DNA of 9,664 nucleotides from VRUE01 sp040901495 (lineage in GTDB: Bacteria > Actinomycetota > Thermoleophilia > Solirubrobacterales > 70-9): positions 1 to 9,664 of the forward strand of contig JBBDYO010000003.1 of NCBI GenBank assembly GCA_040901495.1, given 5' to 3'. This document shows, piece after piece, positions 5,070-9,664 of the stretch. Position 1 is the stretch's first letter. Each line of letters opens with the position of its first letter. Below the pieces are notes generated by a model. It saw only the letters and a list, made by a program, of their open reading frames with translations. It made no database searches and was not told the origin of the DNA. The position numbers were made by a program, and so were the translations under genes.

Positions 5070-6512
5070 ATGAGCAGAGAGCTATTCGAGACCTACTTGC
5101 ATGATGAGACGCATGTGGGTCCTCCGATGCCTGGGGCCTTTACGGGGGCTGCTGGGGGGGCTGCTTGTGGGGATCTGTCGCGAGTTTCGCTTGTTATCGC
5201 CGATGGCGTCGTTGAGCAGGTGACGTTCGATGCTGAGGGGTGTGGGGCGATGCGGGCGGCGACCGCCGCGGTGGCGGAGATGGTCGACGGCGAGCCGGTG
5301 ATCGATGCGGCCCGGATCGGGACCGACCAGGTGGACGAGGCGATCGGAGGGCTGACCCCAGCCAAGCGGCACGCGGCCCAGCTTGCCGCCGACGCCCTGC
5401 ACCGTGCGCTGGCCAGCGCCACCGCCTCCACGGAGCGGCTGGCGGCGCCGAAGGCCGGTCGGGTGCTGGTCGCGATGTCAGGCGGGGTTGACAGCGCCGT
5501 CGCGGCGCTGCTGGAGCGGGAGAGCGGGATGGAGGTGCTCGCGGTGACGCTGAAGCTCTGGGCGGACCCCGAGACCGACGGCGCCAAGGCGTGCTGCTCG
5601 CCGGAGGCGGTCCTCGGCGCGCGCGCGGTGGCGCACTCGCTCGGCGTCCCACACCTGACGCTTGATCTCGAGGAGGACTTCCGCCGCCGTGTGGTCGGCA
5701 CGTTCGTCTCTGGCTACGCGGCGGGCGCGACGCCCAACCCGTGCATCGTCTGCAACGGGGAGGTTCGGATTGCGGCGATGGTCGACCTTGCTGAGCGGCT
5801 GGGAGCGGACTACCTCGTCACCGGCCACTACGCCCGGATCGTCAACGATGGAGCCGGTCCGCTCCTTGCCGCCGCCTCCGACCGGGCGAAGGACCAGAGC
5901 TACATGCTCGCCGCCCTGCCCCCCGCAATCCTGGCCAAGCTCCGCTTCCCCCTGACCGAGATGTCCAAGCCGGAAGTGCGCGACGTGGCCGCTCGGCACG
6001 GGCTCGAGGTCGCCCACAAGCCCGAGAGCCAGGACCTCTGCTTCCTCGCCGGCCAGGGAAAGCGCAAGTTTCTGCACCGCCACGCCGGCCTCGGCGAGCG
6101 AGAGGGCGACGTCCTCGACCGCTCCGGCCAGCCGATCGGCCGCCACCAGGGCCACCACAACTTCACGGTGGGGCAGCGGCGTGGGATCGGAGTCTCCGCC
6201 GATGAGCCGCTCTACGTGCTGGCCACCGATGCCGTCGCGAACACGATCACGGTGGGCGGCCGCGAGGAGCTCGCAACCCGGCGCGTGACGATCCACAACG
6301 CGGTGCTGCACCGCGACGGCGACGGCGTCGATGCGGTCAGGCTGCGCTACAGGGCCGCCGTCGTCCCCGCCACCGTTCAGGCGGCGGGGACTGGGCGACA
6401 CGCAAGGCTCGACGTGGAGCTCAAGGAGGCCTTCGATGCGGCCACCCCCGGACAGGCAGCCGTCCTACTCTCCGCGGGGGCGATCGTTGGCCACGGCACT
6501 ATTGCCGGTTAG
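5070..6512 (+). CDS. mnmA: tRNA U34 2-thiouridylase MnmA with N-terminal IscU/NifU-like domain
   Basis: This 480-residue protein is about 110-120 residues longer than usual MnmA. Residues 1-114 form an IscU/NifU-like scaffold domain: C33 and D35 in A-C-G-D, C58 in E-G-C-G-A-M, and the closing pattern K-R-H-A-A-Q-L-A-A-D-A-L. In that pattern the third scaffold cysteine is Ala102, while the preceding His101 is kept. Residues about 130-480 are MnmA: PP-loop S-G-G-V-D-S (137-142), C225-I-V-C228 in N-P-C-I-V-C-N, C324 in S-Q-D-L-C-F, and the T-V-G-Q-R-R-G block. MnmA activates U34 of tRNA-Lys, -Glu and -Gln with ATP and inserts sulfur supplied by a cysteine desulfurase. C225, C228 and C324 match positions reported to hold an Fe-S cluster in some MnmA enzymes. 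The first 60 or so codons use many A/T-ending codons, unlike the rest. The stop overlaps the opposing gene by 4 bp. The fusion is seen directly; its role is inference. Confidence 0.95.
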   Translation: MSRELFETYLHDETHVGPPMPGAFTGAAGGAACGDLSRVSLVIADGVVEQVTFDAEGCGAMRAATAAVAEMVDGEPVIDAARIGTDQVDEAIGGLTPAKRHAAQLAADALHRALASATASTERLAAPKAGRVLVAMSGGVDSAVAALLERESGMEVLAVTLKLWADPETDGAKACCSPEAVLGARAVAHSLGVPHLTLDLEEDFRRRVVGTFVSGYAAGATPNPCIVCNGEVRIAAMVDLAERLGADYLVTGHYARIVNDGAGPLLAAASDRAKDQSYMLAALPPAILAKLRFPLTEMSKPEVRDVAARHGLEVAHKPESQDLCFLAGQGKRKFLHRHAGLGEREGDVLDRSGQPIGRHQGHHNFTVGQRRGIGVSADEPLYVLATDAVANTITVGGREELATRRVTIHNAVLHRDGDGVDAVRLRYRAAVVPATVQAAGTGRHARLDVELKEAFDAATPGQAAVLLSAGAIVGHGTIAG

Positions 6513-6790
6513 GCATTCTCTCCGTCGTTCTCCCTCATCTTCGCCACTGCTTTCACGCAACGGCTGAACTCGGTTCCCTGCTCGCCTTTGACGTGCTTCT
6601 TGCTTTTGCCTTGGCAGTACTTTCCGTATGCCTTGGCATGCGCCGGTAGTGAGGGCTTTGTCTTTGGTGGCTTTGGCGCCGGGTCGTAGTCGGGGCCGGG
6701 GGAATAGGTCGGCGCCGCCATGGCCGTCGCGGGGATCGCCAACAGTGCGAGTGCCCCCATCAGAATGCCGATCTTGAGTTGGAGCTTCAT
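6509..6790 (-). CDS. Small secreted protein with two cysteines, function unknown
   Basis: This 93-residue protein has a clear Sec signal peptide: basic start (M-K-L-Q-L-K), hydrophobic core at 7-19 and an A-M-A cleavage site after residue 25. The mature part begins with a Pro/Lys-rich stretch (27-50, with PAPKPPKTKP). A compact block from 51 to 86 follows, with Cys59 and Cys78, a likely disulfide pair outside the cell, in A-Y-G-K-Y-C-Q-G-K-S-K-K-H-V and F-S-R-C-V-K-A. Similar short exported proteins with a YGKYC...CV-A-K block recur in Solirubrobacterales as far as I recall; no function is known. The start has a strong ribosome binding site. It lies 120 bp downstream of the sigma factor gene on the same strand, and its stop (TAA) overlaps the mnmA stop in TTAG. 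Co-regulation with the sigma factor is possible but unproven. Confidence 0.8.
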   Translation of the reverse strand: MKLQLKIGILMGALALLAIPATAMAAPTYSPGPDYDPAPKPPKTKPSLPAHAKAYGKYCQGKSKKHVKGEQGTEFSRCVKAVAKMRENDGENA

Positions 6791-6794
6791 CGTG

Positions 6795-6803
6795 CCTCCT
6801 TTT
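6795..6803 (-). promoter_or_regulatory. Strong ribosome binding site
   Basis: On the minus strand AAAAGGAGG lies four bases before the ATG of the secreted protein. It is by far the best Shine-Dalgarno sequence in the window, suggesting this small protein is made in quantity. Confidence 0.7.
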
Positions 6804-6818
6804 GACGTCTGGACCCGC

Positions 6819-6828
6819 GGAGCGCTCC
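6819..6828. repeat. Short palindrome in the secreted-protein leader
   Basis: GGAGCGCTCC is a perfect 10-bp palindrome about 30 bp before the secreted-protein start. It is short and may be chance. Confidence 0.25.
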
Positions 6829-6881
6829 CGCAGGCTGCCTTTCATCGGGTAAAATGGGGTTGGAGGCCCGTTGTCAGGTCC

Positions 6882-6900
6882 GAACCAGGATTCCTGGCTC
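6882..6900 (-). terminator. Hairpin after the sigma factor gene
   Basis: Read on the minus strand, GAGCCAGG and CCTGGTTC form an 8-bp stem (one G-U pair) with the triloop AAT, 10 bases beyond the sigma factor stop. No U-tract follows. It may end or stabilise the sigma mRNA, or be an operator for the secreted-protein gene, since the core CCAGGATTCCTGG is nearly symmetric as DNA. Confidence 0.4.
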
Positions 6901-6910
6901 GCGATCAAGA

Positions 6911-8452
6911 TCAGGGTTCGGGTGCTTCGACCTTCCCTTTGCCTGAGCCTTTGGACGCTGTGCCACCGGCGTTTGGATTCGGTTCCGGAAGGTTCGGCGT
7001 CGCCGGCGAGCTTTTGGCCTTCGGTGGGCGCGCGGTTGGGCGCGGAGGCTTCGGCTTGGGGTGCGATTGGTTGCCGTTGCCGGGAGAGGGGTCCGCGTTG
7101 GGGGATTTGTGTGTGACCGAGGTCTCCTGGCCGTGGTTCTTACCCTGGCCCGCCTTTGCCGGCTTGCCCCGTTCACGTGCCGCCTGCGAGTTGCCCTGAC
7201 CGGAGTGGCTGCGAGAGCCTCCTCCGGTGGAGTTGCCGGGGGAGGAGCGATGGGGGCCTCCCCTGCCGGCCGGCCCGCCCTTTGCCCCCTCGGAGGGCCC
7301 GGAATTGGCTGTGCCCTTGCTTTGCGCGCCCGGCGCATGCTCTCGATTTGCCTGTTCGGTCGAATCGCCCGCCGTGGTGGCTCCATCCTCACCCGGCGTG
7401 GAAGAGCCCTGAGGCTCGGCCGCGTTCTTCGTAGATGTGTCATGTGCGCCTGGGATAGGCAGGTCGATCACGCCGCTTCGATCGGCGGCAGCCCCGCCGA
7501 CCGCGGCGACCACCGCCACCGTGGCCACGGACTTGACTATCGCCGAGGTCGCAACGGCTTTGCCCGCCCCGGCGCCAATCGCTCCGGCGAGGCCGGTGCT
7601 GCTCGCCCCCGCGGCACCCGTCGCCCCCGCTGTGCCGGCGGCCGAGACGGCCCCCGCGGCACCCGTCTGCCCGCCAAGGAGGCCGTGCAGCAGCCCCGCC
7701 GAGAGAGCGGCCGGCAGTGGCGCGATCGCGACGAGCTCGTCGCGGCGCTTGGCGATGCTGTCGCGGAAGGCGCGACAGCTTGAGCAACTGCGCAGATGGG
7801 CATGAAGACCGCGCCGTCGAGTCACGCGGCCGTCCGCATCGGAGAGCTCTCGCATCACGGCCTCGCAGCGCATCTCACGTCCCTCTTCCATCTGCCGCAG
7901 GCTGAGGCGTGCCTCGTAGAGCGTCTGCCTTGCGACCCCCGCGGAGCTGCCGAATGCTTCGCCGATCTGGGCGAAGTCGAGCCCGGCAAGCTCCCGCATC
8001 ACCAGCGCCGCGCGCTGGCGGTCGGGAAGCTGCTCGAGGTCGACGAAGAGCACGCGCAGCCGCTCCCTGTCCTCGACGGCCTGGGGGATCTCCGTGCTCG
8101 CACGGACTGCGTCGGGCTCCAGCTCGGTGGTGTCGCGCCGCCGCCGCAGTGTTTCCACTGCCTCGTTGCGGGCGATCCGGTAGAGCCACGGCTTCAGCTT
8201 GATTTGCCGCTCCTCGCCGGGTAGCGCCCGCAGGACTTTGACCATCGTGTTCTGGAGGGCGTCCTGGGCGTCCTGTGGGTTGCCGATCATCGCCAGGCAG
8301 AAGCGGTACAGGTCTTGGTGATAGCGCCGGTAGATCGCTTCGAAGGCCCGCTGGTCTCCCTGCGTCGCCCGGCGTGCCAGCCGGTCGTCGGAGAGCAGCC
8401 GCATGGGGCCGGGGACTCCCGACGATTGACTCGGGGCCGCCGTTCCCTTCAT
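6911..8452 (-). CDS. ECF-type sigma factor fused to zinc anti-sigma motif, membrane segment and long tail
   Basis: This 513-residue protein is more than twice the length of an ordinary ECF sigma factor. Sigma region 2 spans about 35-106 (RAFEAIYRRYHQDLYRF, P-W-L-Y-R-I-A-R-N). Region 4 spans about 140-188 (L-P-x-R-Q-R-A-A-L-V-M-R, helix-turn-helix). Directly after it, C196 and H219-x3-C223-x2-C226 match the zinc-binding anti-sigma (ZAS) pattern. An Ala/Gly-rich linker follows, then a hydrophobic segment at about 299-322. The last 190 residues are Gly/Ser/Pro/Lys/Asn-rich, with no fold recognised, and would lie outside the cell. It should bind core RNA polymerase while being held by its own anti-sigma part at the membrane; release might need proteolysis (inference). 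ATG 8452 gives the longest form. ATG 8404 (residue 17) has a better upstream GGGAG and begins just before the conserved sigma start, so the protein may be 497 residues. It is transcribed divergently from alaS. Confidence 0.9.
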   Translation of the reverse strand: MKGTAAPSQSSGVPGPMRLLSDDRLARRATQGDQRAFEAIYRRYHQDLYRFCLAMIGNPQDAQDALQNTMVKVLRALPGEERQIKLKPWLYRIARNEAVETLRRRRDTTELEPDAVRASTEIPQAVEDRERLRVLFVDLEQLPDRQRAALVMRELAGLDFAQIGEAFGSSAGVARQTLYEARLSLRQMEEGREMRCEAVMRELSDADGRVTRRRGLHAHLRSCSSCRAFRDSIAKRRDELVAIAPLPAALSAGLLHGLLGGQTGAAGAVSAAGTAGATGAAGASSTGLAGAIGAGAGKAVATSAIVKSVATVAVVAAVGGAAADRSGVIDLPIPGAHDTSTKNAAEPQGSSTPGEDGATTAGDSTEQANREHAPGAQSKGTANSGPSEGAKGGPAGRGGPHRSSPGNSTGGGSRSHSGQGNSQAARERGKPAKAGQGKNHGQETSVTHKSPNADPSPGNGNQSHPKPKPPRPTARPPKAKSSPATPNLPEPNPNAGGTASKGSGKGKVEAPEP

Positions 8453-8528
8453 GTCTTTGCCGTTTCAGCATTCGGAGTCATCCAGTCAAGGTTAGGGCCA
8501 GTTCCGTCAGCTCTTCAACGGATCGAAG

Positions 8529-8544
8529 GCGCTGATGTCAGCGC
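8529..8544. repeat. 16-bp palindrome in the sigma-alaS divergent region
   Basis: GCGCTGA and TCAGCGC are perfect 7-bp arms around TG. The palindrome ends five bases before the candidate alaS -10 box, a place where a bound repressor would block the promoter. The 112-bp region between the two divergent starts also has GGAAC on the minus strand (8501-8505), which resembles an ECF -35 element for the sigma gene, but no matching -10 was found. Confidence 0.5.
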
Positions 8545-8549
8545 TGTCT

Positions 8550-8555
8550 TAGGCT
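8550..8555 (+). promoter_or_regulatory. Candidate -10 box of alaS
   Basis: TAGGCT fits TANNNT and ends nine bases before the alaS ATG, the same spacing as at mnmA. No Shine-Dalgarno sequence lies between, which fits a leaderless or near-leaderless mRNA. No -35 box is seen. Confidence 0.3.
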
Positions 8556-8564
8556 TGCGTGCTC

Positions 8565-9664
8565 ATGAAGGCACAGGAGATTCGCGATGTCTACCTCTCG
8601 TTCTTCGAGGAGCGGGGGCACAAGATCGTGCCCTCGGCCTCGCTGGTGCCCTCCGTCCACGACCCCACGGTTCTCCTCACCACCGCCGGCATGCAGCCCT
8701 TCAAGCCGTACTTCCTGGGCCTCGAGCGGCCACCGGCCCCTCGTCTCGCCGACGTGCAGAAGTGCTTTCGCACCACCGACATCGAGGAGGTCGGCAAAAC
8801 CGCCCGCCACATGACCTTCTTCGAGATGCTCGGCAACTGGAGCTTCGGCGACTACTTCAAGCAGGAGTCGATTCCCTGGGGCTGGGAGCTTTCGACACAA
8901 GGCTTTGGGATGGACCCGGAGCGGATCTGGGTCACCGTCTTCGGCGGTGACGAGGAGCTCGGGCTCGGCCCCGACGAGGAGGCGATTGCACTCTGGGGCG
9001 CAATTGGCGTCCCCGATGAGCGGATCGTCCGGCTTGGCCGGGCCGACAACTTCTGGCAGGCGGGACCGTCGGGCCCCTGTGGGCCCTGCTCGGAGCTCTA
9101 CCTCGACCGCGGCGAGGAGTTCGGCGGCCCGGATGAGCGTCCCGGCGACGACACCGACCGCTTCCTCGAGTTCTGGAACCACGTCTTCATGAGCTACGAC
9201 CTAGCCGAAGACGGCAGCCTCACCGAGCTGCCGACCCGCAACATCGACACCGGCATGGGCCTCGACCGGATGGCGGCGATCCTCCAGGACGTCCCCTCGG
9301 TCTTCGAGACCGACCACGTGCGGCCGTTGGTCGACCTCGCGGAGGAGATGTCCGGCCATCGCTATGACGAGGGCGGCGCGGTGACCCGCGCGATGCGGAT
9401 CGTCGCCGACCACTCGCGCGGCGCCGCGTTCCTGATCGCCGACGGCGTCGTCCCCTCCAACGAGGACCGCGGCTACATCCTGCGGCGAATCATGCGGCGC
9501 GCGATCCAGCAGGGCCGTGCGTTGGGCCTCGAGGCGCCGTGGTTGGGGCGGTTCGCCGAGCTGACGATCGAGCTGATGGGGGACGTTTATCCGGAGCTGG
9601 CCGCCGAGCGCGAGACGATCGCCCGCTGGGTCGGCGACGAGGAGGAGAGCTTCGGCCGCACGCT
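8565..9664 (+). CDS. alaS: Alanyl-tRNA synthetase, N-terminal part (AlaRS, partial)
   Basis: The frame is open from ATG 8565 to the window end, giving 366 complete codons of a protein usually near 870-900 residues. Bases 8565 onward encode the class II catalytic core: opening M-K-A-Q-E-I-R-D-V-Y-L-S-F-F, the T-T-A-G-M-Q-P-F-K-P-Y-F block, motif 2 region from K66 (KCFRTTDIEEVGKTARHMTF), E-M-L-G-N-W-S-F-G-D-Y-F-K, and motif 3 at 230-235 (G-M-G-L-D-R). The start of the tRNA-recognition domain follows (R-I-V-A-D-H-S-R and G-Y-I-L-R-R-I-M-R-R). The editing domain and C-terminal domain lie beyond the edge. It charges tRNA-Ala in the cytoplasm. The ATG matches the family N-terminus, so the start is secure despite lacking a ribosome binding site. 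alaS next to mnmA is a common arrangement in Firmicutes; here two minus-strand genes separate them. Confidence 0.97.
   Translation, partial: MKAQEIRDVYLSFFEERGHKIVPSASLVPSVHDPTVLLTTAGMQPFKPYFLGLERPPAPRLADVQKCFRTTDIEEVGKTARHMTFFEMLGNWSFGDYFKQESIPWGWELSTQGFGMDPERIWVTVFGGDEELGLGPDEEAIALWGAIGVPDERIVRLGRADNFWQAGPSGPCGPCSELYLDRGEEFGGPDERPGDDTDRFLEFWNHVFMSYDLAEDGSLTELPTRNIDTGMGLDRMAAILQDVPSVFETDHVRPLVDLAEEMSGHRYDEGGAVTRAMRIVADHSRGAAFLIADGVVPSNEDRGYILRRIMRRAIQQGRALGLEAPWLGRFAELTIELMGDVYPELAAERETIARWVGDEEESFGRT

Noticed and set aside
7061..7783. 240-codon + frame opposite the sigma factor tail
   Set aside because: It is a shadow frame of the Gly/Ser/Pro-rich minus-strand gene; no motif or start signal.

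Overview
The window reads as chromosomal DNA from a high-GC actinobacterium. Strong G/C preference at third codon positions, GTG and closely coupled starts, and the particular proteins present suggest the class Thermoleophilia (Solirubrobacterales or relatives). That placement is an inference from protein character and gene content, not from a marker gene. Most genes serve translation: three aminoacyl-tRNA synthetases (HisRS, AspRS and the 5' part of AlaRS) and a tRNA 2-thiolation enzyme. No rRNA, tRNA, CRISPR array or transposase was recognised.

Layout. Bases 1-157 are the 3' end of a probable glutamate formimidoyltransferase gene. A + strand run follows: a small two-helix membrane protein (184-549), a metallo-beta-lactamase-fold hydrolase coupled to it through a GTGA overlap (546-1193), hisS (1272-2510), aspS (2537-4333) and a DUF2007-like protein one base after aspS (4335-4616). 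Then comes a gap of about 450 bp without a convincing gene (4617-5069). It is packed with inverted repeats and ends in a tandem repeat next to a candidate promoter. mnmA follows (5070-6512) and carries an N-terminal IscU/NifU-like domain. Two minus-strand genes come next: a small secreted protein (6509-6790), whose stop overlaps the mnmA stop, and a 513-residue ECF-type sigma factor carrying its own zinc-binding anti-sigma-like motif, membrane segment and long low-complexity tail (6911-8452). alaS starts divergently at 8565 and runs off the window.

How the genes fit together. HisRS, AspRS and AlaRS charge tRNAs, and MnmA thiolates U34 of Lys/Glu/Gln tRNAs. In many Firmicutes the order iscS-nifU(iscU)-mnmA-alaS is common. 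Here the nifU-like part is fused to mnmA, and the sigma/secreted-protein pair lies inverted between mnmA and alaS. The AspRS carries a histidine typical of non-discriminating enzymes, suggesting that Asn-tRNA is made indirectly through GatCAB. The most interesting items are the IscU-MnmA fusion with a changed cysteine set, the structured leader-like region before it, and the one-polypeptide membrane sigma factor.
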